From: Ecdyonurus torrentis
Taxonomy: Eukaryota; Arthropoda; Insecta; Ephemeroptera; Heptageniidae
Length of the DNA: 64,000 nt
Reading direction: 5' to 3'
NCBI GenBank assembly: GCA_949318235.1
Contig: OX439127.1
Location: 2,013,672-2,077,671 of the forward strand
Shown here in pieces: positions 50,745 through 63,299 of the stretch. The notes under the pieces were generated by a model, which saw only the letters and a list, made by a program, of their open reading frames with translations, did no database searches and was not told the DNA's origin. How positions within the stretch are numbered: the stretch's first letter is position 1; each line of letters opens with the position of its first letter. The position numbers and the translations under genes are program-made.

Positions 50745-51267
50745 TCAGAGCACTCGCTTAAGATGTACCTTAACACTCGAAGTTCCAAATGAAAATGGTA
50801 TTATATGTCCAGTTTCATCTCTTAAGTCTACTTCTATAGTATGAAAATTAGCCTTAAAACTTTGATATATTGCGGTGAATTAAATCTTATTACTTCTGAA
50901 CTGCTAAAGTTTCGATTTTTTTTCATAACAGGGATCATTTGTAACAATTAGGCTGTTGAATCACCTACGTTGACCTTATCCACAAGGTCACAGTAAACGT
51001 ATATCTGATTTGTTAAACCATGATTAACATTGGCTGGAAATTTGGATTCTGTAATTTTGTAAAAATCGGTATTTGGGAAAAAACCTAATTGTAAAAATAA
51101 CTTTGGATCCATTTGTAGAGCAGATATATCTTGATCAATGTAATCTACGTAAATGTGATTACCCACATAATTAACTCTTAATGTAAGCTGATCTTTAAGT
51201 TCAGTTATTTTTTTTAAAACGCTAACTAATTCTGACACATCCGTGTAATATCCAGATGGAACTTTAA
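50745..51267 (-). pseudogene. Polinton minor capsid (penton-like) protein, C-terminal part
   Basis: 96 codons at 50948-51238, preceded in frame by VPSGYYTDVSELVS. They contain LQLGFFPNTDFY and NQIYVYCDLVDKVNVGDSTA, a pattern of Polinton penton-like minor capsid proteins. After a stop the family end continues in shifted frames (LLQMIPV, SPQYIKVL) and closes with VKVHLKRVL at 50745, 21 bases before the next gene. The N-terminal part is missing: the gene is cut at 51268 by the poly-A end of a LINE. It leads the minus-strand block penton, pX, capsid, protease. Confidence 0.65.
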
Positions 51268-51584
51268 CTGTTTTTTTTTTTTTTTTATTTTATTTTTTTT
51301 TTATTTTTAACACATGATACAGTATATCCAACCAAGGCAACGCCTTATCGATTGGTTCATACGTAAAGAACATTTTGTCGTATGAAAATTATTTATATTA
51401 TTGTTTTACATTGCTTATGAATATTAAATATTATTACAATATTATTGTTGAATATTTAGAATAAGTTAAATCAAAATAAGAACAAAAAGACAATAAAGAA
51501 AATAAAATTTAAAAAAAAGCAAATAATTTTTATTATTATTTAATAAGAAAAAACAAAAAAATTATATAACATGAAATTTATGTA

Positions 51585-52863
51585 CGAGGTTGGGATGGAA
51601 AGTTCGGTAACTCGCATAGAAATATTTATATTAGGACAAAACAAAAAACTATCCGTGTATTAGTGATATTTCAATAGACAAACGTGAAAATTTCATATCT
51701 TTGTGAAATTTATTAAGTGCAGGGCAGTAACTTATGTGAAGCAACGTCGGGTGCTCCAAGAAATGGCCAAAAATGTGTTGCTGACCAGCATCTAGTACGT
51801 GACATGGAAACAGAACAGTGCATGTGAAATTCGTTTAAACATATTGGAAACAATAGAGGACTATGCTTTATCATGTCCTTCAGGTTTCAAATGGGTATCT
51901 TAATTTTAGACTAGTTATGCTGACCTTTGAAGTCGAGCTCTCAAAAATGGCCAAAAGTGGCTCCCACTGAAGATATGAATAAAAAAGTATACAAAATTTT
52001 GGTTCAACACCAACGTATGAGATATCAGCAGATAGCTAAGACTTTGGGCTACAACAAAAAGTTACGCACATACAAAAATTGAGGGTGAAAAAACTATTGG
52101 AAAAAAGTGTGCCGCAAATGAGCTATGACGACAAACCTACTTGTGGTACCTATTTTTCCAACATTTTTTTCACCCTTAATTAATGTATGTGCATAACTTT
52201 TTTTCATTTCATGTAATAGCCCAAAGTCTTAGCTATCGGCTGATACCTCCTACGTTGGTGTTGAACCAAAATTTTGTATACTTTTTTAATCATATTTTCA
52301 GTGGGAGCCAATTTTGGCTATTTTTGAGAGGTCAACTTCAAAGGTCAGTATAACCGGTCTTAAATTAAGGTACCCATTTGAAACCTGCAGGACATGATGA
52401 AGCATTGTCCCTCCTTGTTTCCAATATGTTTAAACAAATTTCACATGCACTGTTCTGTTTCCCTGTCAATTACTAGATGCTGGTCAGCAACACATTTTTT
52501 GACCATTTTTGGTAAAAACATTAATAAATAAAAAACGCTCTAAATTAAAAATATTTGACTTGGTACGCCAAATGATCATATGGGACGAATACTGGGTTTA
52601 TTATGTAACATCTGAACCAAAGAAACAGTCATGGCAATGGAAACTACTTGTGTTAAACGTAATCAAAGAAAGCTAACTATGGAAAAAATAGGCATTTAGA
52701 GGTCCTCCCTCAACCACCCCATTATAAATGCATTACGAGTTGGGAGAGTGACAAAACCAAGTGCAATAGTCTCAAGGTATACTATGTCGATAATTAAGAT
52801 CAGTGGTAGGTCCGAATTTTTTTTCTACATATGCGAGTTACCTAACTTTCCATCCCACCCTCG
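51585..52863. mobile_element. Mariner relic (1.28 kb) hosting a foldback element
   Basis: TA-flanked inverted ends: CGAGGTTGGGATGGAAAGTT on the left, AACTTTCCATCCCACCCTCG on the right. A remnant of transposase survives near 52580 (WDEYWVYYVTSEPK), like the first catalytic block of mariners. Most of the middle is replaced by a 750-bp palindrome. It lies within the LINE 3' region. Confidence 0.8.
51763..52512. mobile_element. 750-bp foldback element inside the mariner relic
   Basis: Arms of about 330 bases are reverse complements: CAGCATCTAGTA near 51787 against TACTAGATGCTG near 52471, CCAAAGTC near 52224, and others. The spacer is around 52105-52150. No frame. Confidence 0.85.
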
Positions 52864-52961
52864 TATTTCTATTTTATTTTAAGTGACAGGTTATTTAAAA
52901 AAAAAATTTAATACTTTTTTAGCTATTGAATTTGAAGTTAAACATTCTTAATGTGACGGTT

Positions 52962-55808
52962 TTAATTCCACAATTTGGGCAAGAAATAATATTTCATTCT
53001 TTCAGTAAATCTATTTAATATTTTAGGTACAAAAAGAGGACTTGTAATTGCAGTTCTAATTTTATACATGTGCAATCTAGGGTCACCATGACATTCCTCA
53101 AAATAATAAGTACATAAAAACACACTTTTTTTAAGCTCTTTGATAGGCAAAATATTTAAATGTTTAAAATAGCTCATTTTATTATTAAATTTATTACCGC
53201 TCTTTAAAACTTTAAGTATCCTAATTTGCATTTTTTTTAATTCACTTAATTTTGCCGATTTAGTAAACCCATATGATAACAGATCATACAAAATATGAGA
53301 GTGTGCAAAAGAAAAATATAATTCTCTCATTGTTTTTTCGTTAACATAGGATTTTACTGTTCTTAACTTAAATAATGCTGATATTAATTTACTCAACAAC
53401 GCATTTATATGTAAATCCCAATTAAATTCTTGGTCAATTATAGCTCCCAAGTATTTATAACAATTTACTTGCTCTACATCTTGACAACAACAATTAAACT
53501 GAAAATTATGCAAACATTCATTTGTATATGCTTTTAAGATAATTTTTTTGACGCTATTTTTGTATTTATTAAAAATGTGCATTACTTTAGTTTTTTTCCC
53601 TATTTATTACTAATTTTTTGTCATGAGACCATTCTAAAACACGATCAAAATCTTTTTGTAACATACAATTTGCCACTTCAAAATTTTCATGAGATGCAAT
53701 CATTAAGAATTCATCAGCAAACATTTTTCCTATACAAAACTTTAATAATTGAACAATTTTATTAACATATACCAAAAAAAAATTTGCACTGACTATTCCA
53801 CCTTGTATAATACTGCACTTTTATTCCTTTATTTCACTTATAAAATTTTTTATTTTTACTGCTACCTTTCTGTTTTTTATTATACAAGAAACAAATTTTA
53901 AAATTGGCCCTCTAATTCCAATTTCTTTAAGATCCTTTAATAATAAGTTAGGATCAACAGTATCGAAAGCTTTCGAATAATCCACAAATAAACATAAAAC
54001 ATTTTTTCCCTTTTCCAACTCACCATTTATATAATTTGTTACATCATTTAAACACTTATCTGTTCCTTTGTTTTTTTGATATGCATATTGATAGTCATCA
54101 ATTATTATTTAAAATTGCGTTAAGTAGTTTATAAACCAAATTTCGAAATGTTTTTGCACGAATTTATCTAAAAAAAGCAGATATAGCTACAGGCCTAAAA
54201 TTATTTAAATCGTTATGACTCCCACCCTTATTAATAGGCCTTATAAGAGAAAGTTTTAATTCTTCTAGATAAATTAAATTTTCAATACACAAGTTTGTAA
54301 ATTTAATAAGACAATCAAGCATATTTTCACCCCAATTAACAAAATCTTGCACACCTATATTATCATGCCCAGGACCCTTTTTTTTACTTAACCAATTTAA
54401 AATAAAATAATGCATTATCTTTAGTTAATTTACGCAAAAACATCGACTGATTAGCTACATTTAAAGGCTGTTCACATAGAATTGTATTCCAATTCATAGC
54501 AACTGAATACACAGAATTTATAAAATGATTCACAAAATTATTTGCTATTTCTTCTATTGTTCCCTCTTTAGAAAAATATTTTAAAATAACCTCATCAACC
54601 CTCAAATTTACTTTTCCTAAAATATTATAAATTAGCATCCACGACTCCCTCATATTTCCAGACACTTTTTTAAACTTATTAAAGTAAAATAATTGTTTTT
54701 CTTTTTTTATTAAAAAAATTATTTTATTTTTTATTTTTTATACTTAATACGTTATTCAGGCAAGTGTAACGCATTTTTTTTTTTTTGAAATTTTTTTCCC
54801 TTCTTTTCATTAACATTTTTATTTCATTTGTACACCATAAATTATCCCTTTTTCCCTTTTTACAGAACAGATTTTTTCTTCTTCATATTGCTGAATAAAT
54901 GTTTTAAATATACTAACAATTTTACTATACATTTTACTCGGACAATTTACATTTAATAAACCGTTCCAATTAAAATTACAAACAAGATTATTAAATTTAA
55001 AATTATTTCTTATTTTTATTTTATTCAAAGCAGTGTTATTATCATCTCTATCATTATGATTTAAAATACATCCCACCATAAAATGATCACTTATTTTACT
55101 CTGAATAATAAAACTTTCATTAATATCGTACTAGTTATTAATTTTTACAAATATATGATCTATACAAGTTGATTGCTTACCTTTAATAGTGATTTCTTCC
55201 CTTGTAATTATACTGATAACTTTTAAAAACCCATATTTAGCTAAGAAATTTTTATATTTTTGCACCACCCTATCATCATTATCCAGAAGATTGATATTAA
55301 TATCACATACCAAAATTATATTATTATTATTTAATTTCAATATTTTATCTTTAAATTCTTTCACAAATAAAAATTTATTACCACCAGGTGGTCTATAGAT
55401 AGAATATATTGTTAAATTATTATTTAATATTAAACCCATCACTTCTGCATTAATAAATTCACAATTAATTGTACTTACAGCTATTGATTTTTTTACAAAC
55501 ACCAAAATCCCCCCACCCTTATTAATTTCTCTTGTTTTGTAAAATTTATCAAAATTAGGTAAGTTATACACACTTATTTCCAAATCATAAACAAAAATTT
55601 CAGTTAGAATAATTACATCAATACTTTCAATATTATTATTAATATAACATAAAACATTATTAAAATTTTTCCTAACAGAACGTATATTTTGATGCATTAA
55701 AACAATTTTACTCTTTATATCATCATTTTTAAGCTCTAATAAATCATCAATATTTTCTTTTATCAAGCAATTCACATGATCTAAATTAAAATTAAAAACT
55801 TCAGCCAT
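52962..55808 (-). pseudogene. LINE ORF2: endonuclease and reverse transcriptase
   Basis: Starts at ATG 55808 with an APE-type endonuclease (225 codons open): MHQNIRSVRKNF, DVIILTEIF, YSIYRPPGG, CDININLL, CIDHIF. A linker region of decayed frames (54384-55079) precedes reverse transcriptase, which shows SLIRPINKGG, the block FVDYSKAFDTVD near 53990, and a catalytic box reading FADE near 53715 where F/Y-x-D-D is expected. A C-terminal thumb region (YKYLGAIIDQEFNWDLHIN to the end at 52962) follows. No RNase H seen. The organisation fits CR1/Jockey-group elements. Non-functional. Confidence 0.85.
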
Positions 55809-55921
55809 TTATTTTATATACACTCACTCTCAACACGCACACAACTACACATCAATACGCAATACCAGGCATACGTCTTTCTATATCTTCCTCACACCTT
55901 ATTCTTATCGTACCTTGATCT

Positions 55922-56518
55922 TCACATTTCTTTGCAAGAATCTTTCCGTCCTTGACCCACAGGTGTAAGACGTTCACATACAAAAATTTTCTCCTCTTTA
56001 TCATTATTATACACTTTTCCCACAGTCAGATTTCTTGTTTTACTACGATCAAGCCAAATTCTCCTAGCTTCAGTTGACTTGAATTTTATAGTAAGCACAG
56101 GTGGGATTCCAATTTTTCTAACATTATTTGGGTTAGCGAAGACACGATAACAATTGTTTACAGACTCTGCAGCTGTCGGCGCACCTATGACCTTGGCTAC
56201 GCGGTCCACTACTCTCCATACATCCTCACCACCCACTTTTGGTGTTCCATGTATTTCAATGTCCATATTCAACTTATCTTGCTCCAATTTCTGTACTCTC
56301 AGATTTAATTCTTTTATTTCCTTATCACAATTCATCAACTTCTCCTTCACTTCTTTTATATTAATTTTGAAACTTTTGACTGTCTCCTCCTGCAAATCAA
56401 ACTTTTTGAGCAAATCATCATATTGTTTAGATAGAAATTCCACACTATTTTTTAGTTCTTTAATCTCTGAAGTATCTCTCTCTATCTTATCCATCTTATT
56501 ATTCATTTTTTCTAGCAT
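55922..56518 (-). CDS. LINE ORF1 protein (coiled coil plus RRM-like domain)
   Basis: 198 codons open without a stop, so less decayed than ORF2. Residues 1-90 are a charged heptad-rich coiled coil (KIERDTSEIKELKNSVEFL...). A more globular region follows, with DIEIHGTPKVGGEDVW and VCERLTPVGQGRKD, resembling the RRM-like nucleic-acid-binding domain of LINE ORF1 proteins. It likely bound element RNA. It ends at TGA about 110 bases before ORF2. The start codon is my choice of the first Met in the frame. Confidence 0.65.
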   Translation of the reverse strand: MLEKMNNKMDKIERDTSEIKELKNSVEFLSKQYDDLLKKFDLQEETVKSFKINIKEVKEKLMNCDKEIKELNLRVQKLEQDKLNMDIEIHGTPKVGGEDVWRVVDRVAKVIGAPTAAESVNNCYRVFANPNNVRKIGIPPVLTIKFKSTEARRIWLDRSKTRNLTVGKVYNNDKEEKIFVCERLTPVGQGRKDSCKEM

Positions 56519-56540
56519 CAGTTCATTTTACTAATATTGA

Positions 56541-57817
56541 TTACATACCACAAAAGGTAAGAAAACTTTTTAATATATAACTACTAATTTTGTTTACGAA
56601 ATTAATTCTCCAATTTTTACTTTATTTATTAAGTCTAATTTACTCAAGAGAGAGAGAGAGAGAGAGAATTAAGTGATTACAAGAATGAAAATTTCAAAAA
56701 TTACTAATATATTTTGTGTTTTGTAATATAACAATTAACTATGCACGCAATAAACAGAAAAGTAAAAGATACATAAAATTACGATATAATTTATAAAATA
56801 AACGCTATATTAAATTTAATGTTATGAAAAATGTAAAACAAATACTATAATATATAATATATTCATACACATTATGTCGTGCCGTGTACTTTTTAGGGCT
56901 ATAAATGATATAGGTAAAATATAAAAGAATTGTTAGACTTTTCTGTTACAAAAATCTAATTAACTTCTTTTTTAGTCAGTTTAAATAAATTTTATACTAA
57001 ATAATAATTTTTATTTAATTTTTGTAGTAGAAATATTTTTTTGTATACGTAAAACTAAACAAAAGATGCATCAAATCTGTTTGTTTCTATAAAAGTGGTC
57101 TAAATTACAATGGTTTCGAACCAAACATATTACCACTTTACAGCCAAAAAAATAATCTTTATTTTCATTACCGCTGCTTCTACGTAGCTTTTTTATTTAC
57201 GCCGAAATTAATTTTTAAAATATTTAATGTAGCTAGTTTTAGCGCTATTCACCTCACTACGGGAGTAGGCCATCACCTCTATGACAGATAGCGGTAAGTG
57301 CAAGCGGCTCTCCCGCCGCTATTGGAGCATGCGCGCCAAGCAAGATGCACATCGTTCGGAAGCTAATTTTTATTCGAATTTTTCATTTTGCTTCGATAGT
57401 ATGCCTTCAAAACAAAAAAATTAAAAAAAATAATATGTTTTACATAATGCAAAATATATTTCTTAATACATTTTGACTCAATGCAGTTTTTTACGAAGAA
57501 AATTTAAATTAAGTTGGTCTTACAATATGAAAGAATAAAAGCTTAATTAAAGCACTTTCTGTCTCTCTTTAAGACTAGCTATTACGTATCACCAACTGTC
57601 ATCAATATTTTACTTAAATTAAAGCCCTAAATACTATTTTTCATTTAAAATTTTGCAAAAAGGTCGGCACTCTACTTCCATTTGCAGCTTGTTCAGTGCA
57701 TAGTCACTTGTCTGTTGAGAGCTACCCAAAGACAACCAACACACTCAATATGCTGAGCACAGTAATACTTGCTTTGTATACAACTGCAACAACTACCACA
57801 TATACAAAGACATTACG
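56541..57817. other. Intergenic region
   Basis: (GA)n at 56647-56668. A GC-richer island at 57240-57365 (CCCGCCGC, GCATGCGCGCC) stands out from the AT background. An initiator-like TTCAGT lies near 57690. No gene recognised. Confidence 0.4.
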
Positions 57818-58055
57818 ATGAAGTTACTTTCAACACTTGCTGATGATCCATTCGGCCAAATCTTCAAAGGGGCTCACACACTCGTGCTCGCGAAAATTAT
57901 AGTCCATTACTCCGAGATTGAAGCTCCGTTACCAAGTCGACGTCGATATTCGTGAAAATCCTAAGCCAGAGGATCCTGAGCAGCTCATAGAACTGTCCTA
58001 CAATCTCTTTCTAGAACACCAGCATTTCGGCCCCCTACAGAAACTTATCGTCTAA
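57818..58055 (+). pseudogene. Coding-like fragment, unknown
   Basis: ATG 57818 opens 45 codons (MKLLSTLADDPFGQIFKG...) to TGA at 57953. An overlapping frame from about 57930 reads RYQVDVDIRENPKPEDPEQL and ends at TAA 58053-58055. Base composition and residue choice look protein-like, and the two frames could be one sequence with a frameshift near 57930. No family recognised; could be chance. Confidence 0.25.
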
Positions 58056-58618
58056 TGCACCACTCTAACAAATGATTCCAGTTATTTATATTCAAACGAA
58101 GACTTTATCTCGTTCTTAACTTACGACTCTCGTCATAATCAAGAGTCAGTAGCACTACAAACTTAGTTATGTTTGCAATAGGCAACTTCACGTAATCAAT
58201 GGCAAGGGTCTTCCGGTCAGTCCCCGGCAAGGGTCAATATTACTTTTGCTTTAATTTGATCGTTTGCCTAAATTTCATCGTTTTATTCTATGCATTTCAT
58301 TTTGATTTTTTTATCATAAATACAGGGTGTTAATAAAAACCAGCATGATTTTAAATGACATTAAAATAAAGAAGGTTTAATATTTTTAAAAAACGTTTAA
58401 TATATGAAATTAAAGTGTAAATCTAGAAATTTGTGAAAATGTTTTTAAAATGTAAGTGCATCAAGTGGTTTGCGAGCTAGACACAAAAATGTAAAAAAAA
58501 TATATACTTCCAAAAAAGTCCCCTTTTTTCCTGCTGTAGCAGTTCAATAAACTTAAAGCCCTTGTTAACTTACTTTTTTATCATTTAGAATACTAGACCG
58601 AAAATTACCATACCTTAT

Positions 58619-58823
58619 TGTTATGTTGGGTACTTATTAAATAATAAGACCGTAGATTCGGGTTCGCAAGAGGAGTTTATTGATAAGAACGAGGCTATTA
58701 TACAACACTTGTATTACAGGTACACAGTATCTTCAGCCATGATGGTCTAGCTCTCTTACCAGGACCATAATGCATTGCTGCATTATAGCGCTAAAGTATA
58801 AACATACTTTGCCTAACATAACA
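58619..58823 (-). repeat. LTR (3' LTR of the minus-strand element)
   Basis: 205 bases, identical to 62404-62608 by eye. AATAAA on the minus strand at 58681-58676. Ends TGTTATGTT/AACATAACA. Confidence 0.95.
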
Positions 58824-58853
58824 TGTTTCTTTTTTTTCTTTTTTTTTTTTAAT
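58824..58853 (-). other. Polypurine tract of the minus-strand LTR element
   Basis: On the minus strand a run of A with interspersed G (AAAAAAGAAAAAAAAGAAACA) abuts the LTR. Confidence 0.65.
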
Positions 58854-61800
58854 ACATTTATTTATGCATCACGTGTAATTGCAAACATACAGACAATAAA
58901 CCAATTGCAAGACAAATCCATTCTATTTTTTTACGACTCATTTCATTTTATACAGTCTTATACAAAATAGATCAACTTTCAATAATCTTAACAATTCAGA
59001 AACTATATTATATTGTCTTACGAACATGCATACATTACATACATAAATGACGTCAACGTCTAGGCTTGCTAATGGCTCTAGTGACCACGTACAAACACAG
59101 CCTAACGTTTTCAATAACACAAACATTACAATAGGCTTCCGTACATATCCTTAAGCTGTATCTGAGCCTTAACCAATAAATTTAACAACAGGTAGAATTA
59201 ACCCCTGATTCTACCTACATCCCTATCTCTATCCTTCTCTCCTTGTTTTTTTGTTTTTTTTTTTTGAAGAGAAAAAAATTTGTAATAACCAAAATTTATA
59301 TTACTGCACTTAACACTTAACCAAATTTACAATCAATTTTATTAGAATCAAGCTGACATACTATATTATGAATTAACTTGACATAATTTGGTTTACAACT
59401 CAACGACTCTTTATTTTGAACAAATTTAGCTTACTAGAACTTGCACGTCAAACCTAATACAAACATTTTGACTTCCTTATTTTAAGTTCTCCACTGATTT
59501 AGAAATGGCTAAGTTACAAAATTCATATTTTGAACAAGTAACTTATTTTTCAAATTAATTACATCAAAATACTGGATACGTATTTAATTCTATCAGTCAG
59601 TCCTTTCCGTATTTACATTGTACAATACAATATTTTATGTCTAGTGATACTTTACTTGCAAATTTTACAGCTGTTTCTTTTTGACAGCTTACGCACTGGA
59701 CTTCCTTTACTAACTTTTTTTTTTTTTCAAACCAGTGGTAAATCAATGCTTATTTAAAGAAATTATTAAGTTACATAAACAAATACAAGCAAAAACATTA
59801 TATAATGATTTTACAAAACTAGACTCAACACAAATCAAGATATTTCTTTGCGATGAACACTTTTTAAATCATAATCTCTTAACTGGACTTGACTGATTTT
59901 TATTACCTTTGTAATTGCATCATACTTTATCAGACTACTTGGTCTGACCTTGCGGCGGCTGGTAAAGGCAGGTTATACTTAATATAACCTGTGCCGACCC
60001 CATCAGAGCTTACTATACCAGTCCCTGGAGGTTCATAAGGGTTGCAACTTTCTATGCATCTGGGCCCTCACCTCCACTCTTGCCAGGTTTATACATGATA
60101 TAACAGCCTAGGCCACTTATGCCACTGGCTTCTGGCTTATACGGGATGTATTTACTGTAACGAAAACACACATTATTATTATTATGCAAAATAATACATA
60201 CAACACAATTTCAACTAACAAATTGCATGCAGGTTTGCAGCTTAACTGCAACTACTTTTCCTGCCTGATCTAATGTAAACAAATTAAAAATTTTACACTT
60301 AACTTTTTTTTTTTTTTTCAATTACAGTTAATTAATTAATACCTTCCCTACTTGTTTGCTCTTATTATAAATTTCAATTGACAACATAACTAGCTAACTT
60401 GTTAACCTTTTGGTTTACTAAATACTATAGTACCAAACATAACATTATTAACAAATTTAAACATTATAAAGGTCTTATGATAAAATACTTATTTTTATAA
60501 GCTAATGACTGATCTGCCTTCATGCTAGTTACAAGTGTTTCATACACGCAAGCTATCAAAATGCACTAAATTTATTTGATGATACAATTACTATCTAAGT
60601 TACTTTAGAACTGAATGATGATTCTAGCTTACATCAAATATTAATTAATTAATTAATTTCATGCTTCTGAGCTCCACAATTTACTGTTTTAAATTACTGT
60701 ACTCCTTGTATTTACTTAATATGCACTTTTACAACATAACATCACATTAAGGTATATCGAACCTACTTGACATTTTACCATTACTTATTACTAAAGCATA
60801 TCATTTCCATTATTATTATTTTCAAAGTTATAACAGACCTAGCTAGGATTTTATAATTAACGGTTCCTTACTTTGAACTTAAACATTTTACTTTTAAAAT
60901 TTTACGACTGATCAAGGAGTTACTACATGTTTACTAAACCTTACTATTGTTTAGAAACCTAATCTTACTTATTGCTATGCTCAGAATAACATATGCATTA
61001 CAACTTTGCTATGTATTATTCTTTATGTTTACCTTATTCTTATTTAATTATTAGACCAATAATTTACCACACGTAAACATACACAGACTTGACTTTAAAG
61101 TCTCAACTTGATAAATAACAACAGAATATTTTATCATAGCATCAGCAATTGAGTAGATTGCAATAGGATATTTTCAATATACCTATACCTTATACAGGTC
61201 AACCCTCATTACTATTATTTACGTTAACTTGTGGGCATAAAACACAATGACACACTTGGTTTCTATACACAATTAAGAATAACACAAGACTGTTTCAGCC
61301 CACCCACTAATTTGTCAGTAAACATACATTACATATTACAAATTATGAGATTATCAATATGAAAATAATAATTATTTATTAACTTGACTCCTATGCTTCT
61401 TACATGCTGTTGTAGCGGCTATTCTTAATGTCACTATACACTTACAGCAACGATCAACATCAAACATTAATAAATACTTGCCCTACTTTATCAATATACA
61501 GCATTACTTACACAAGTTATACTCTGAGGGGTGTAACAGCAAAATTGTTACAACTTACACATACGTGCTTTACTATTTTCACGTTAACTACTTATCATTG
61601 GAATTAGTTTTCTTTTTAAACTTTCTAGCCAACTAAATATCCTATATACCACATCAGACGTATGTGCACTTAAACTTGCCAATCAACTGATTTGTCACGT
61701 CACATGTACTCCGCTGCCTGCAGAGTCTATCCTCCTTCTCCTTTCTCCAAAAAATAGTAGCAACCTAGGGACTTCCTTATTGCATGATTAGGTTTCTTTG

Positions 61801-62279
61801 ATGTACATTGGTCCAATTATACAACTGTTGTTGTTCACTCAGCTCAGCTCTCCATTAGATACGTAGGTGAAACCTTTACACCCGACGAAACCTGAGTCGT
61901 CTCGTCTCTCGTACATACTTTCCGAGTAGAATTTAGCTGGAACGAGCTGACCTTCCAATGATGATCTTGCTGATTTTTCTACTGTGCATAAACTTAGAAG
62001 ATTATATCAATAACTATACATACATAAATTCATGTATTAACACAGACTAGGAACTTTACTAAATTTAGTAGAATTCACTAAATTTTTCCATCAGTCTAAT
62101 CTAAGATCTTCTATGTTGGCACCACTGCGTATTACGTAATCTTCTCATGCAAATATATAAAATTCAATTTTGACGAATTTTTCACTGAGAGATTAAACCA
62201 AACTCTGTCTGTAAGGTATAACACTACAGCTGGATGTTAACATTTACAACCATTAACTTACAGCGTTAATTACAAAGGT

Positions 62280-62342
62280 GTGATGAGTCCAAATTCGCAG
62301 CAGCCACATGGTCGCGTGTTCAGAACCACGCCGACTCATCAC
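62280..62342 (-). other. Leader hairpin of the LARD-like element
   Basis: GTGATGAGTC at 62280-62289 pairs with GACTCATCAC at 62333-62342 around a GC-rich loop of about 43 bases, about 60 bases from the primer-binding site. The position suits a packaging or dimerisation signal; this is inference. Confidence 0.45.
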
Positions 62343-62388
62343 TTCTGTTTTCACCGTTTTCTTGCCTTTTCCTCCTCGAATACACGAA

Positions 62389-62403
62389 GCACTTCTGACA
62401 CCA
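62389..62403 (-). other. Primer-binding site (tRNA-Leu type)
   Basis: The minus strand reads TGGTGTCAGAAGTGC directly after the LTR, complementary to a leucine tRNA 3' end, the same type as in the element at 6305. Confidence 0.85.
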
Positions 62404-62608
62404 TGTTATGTTGGGTACTTATTAAATAATAAGACCGTAGATTCGGGTTCGCAAGAGGAGTTTATTGATAAGAACGAGGCTATTATACAACACTTGTATT
62501 ACAGGTACACAGTATCTTCAGCCATGATGGTCTAGCTCTCTTACCAGGACCATAATGCATTGCTGCATTATAGCGCTAAAGTATAAACATACTTTGCCTA
62601 ACATAACA
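62404..62608 (-). repeat. LTR (5' LTR of the minus-strand element)
   Basis: Identical to 58619-58823. The short frame across it is incidental. Confidence 0.95.
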
Positions 62609-63002
62609 CTTTTTATCCATGATTAAGACACCATCACATTGATTTTGTATTTATTCTCGTTTATTTTCCTTTTTGCGGTTATATCACGTATCTGACGTCA
62701 CAATGTTCCGATAGGGCCGTAATAGGGTTTACGAACTTGAGGGAGGGGCTTTAAATAAAATAAATATCCAATTAACTTTAAAAAAATACTTTAAAAAGAA
62801 TACTACAATAATTACAATTTATAATATTATAATATACCTATATTACTTATACTTAGGAAGGTGGGGTTTATAATATAGGATCGTATTTTGTGTGATAATA
62901 ATAGTAAAAATTTATGATATTGATTTTGTAATGATAATTTCTCACTATATGCTTTGTTATACAACAATAATGATATTAACAATTGAACATGTTATAAATA
63001 TA
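62609..63002. other. Intergenic AT-rich DNA
   Basis: No gene or repeat recognised. Confidence 0.4.
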
Positions 63003-63299
63003 GGGTGTATGAGGATAACGTCATATTTATTGCACTAGGAGGCCATACTAGAGTAGTGAAAAACATTGTTCAGCATAGAACAAATTTCAATTAAGCGAAT
63101 TTTCTTTGGAAAATCGGTTCATTTTTGAGATACTAGAGATACTTACATGCTTGAGATACCAATTCAACAAATTTACAGCATCAATGCTTTCAAAAATATT
63201 GCAAAGTGGTTTTAAATTGGCAAATGATTTATTTTCCTATGCAGCCTATGTTATTGAGCTATTCAACATGGCATCGACTTTACATGAATGCATAGACCT
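63003..63299. mobile_element. MITE family A, copy 3 (297 bp)
   Basis: TA-flanked. GGGTGTATGAGG... at the left, ...TTTACATGAATGCATAGACC at the right, with the internal ATTGTTCAGCATAGAACAAATT block shared with copy 2. Confidence 0.75.

Larger units (their letters stand above)
51268..56540 (-). mobile_element. Non-LTR retrotransposon (CR1/Jockey-like LINE)
   Basis: Minus-oriented: the T-rich tract at 51268-51308 is the poly-A end abutting the penton gene. ORF2 (APE endonuclease plus reverse transcriptase) and ORF1 lie to the right. A mariner relic sits in the 3' region. The 5' end near 56540 is approximate. Stops and shifts throughout ORF2. Confidence 0.8.
58619..62608 (-). mobile_element. Non-autonomous LTR retrotransposon (LARD-like), minus strand
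   Basis: Two identical 205-bp LTRs (TGTTATGTTGGG...CCTAACATAACA) enclose 3.58 kb with no long frame. Orientation is set by the primer-binding site inside the right LTR, the purine tract inside the left LTR (both read on the minus strand), and an AATAAA on the minus strand within the LTR. Identical LTRs suggest a recent insertion. The flanks CTTAT and CTTTT are an uncertain 5-bp duplication. It must rely on another element's proteins. Confidence 0.9.
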
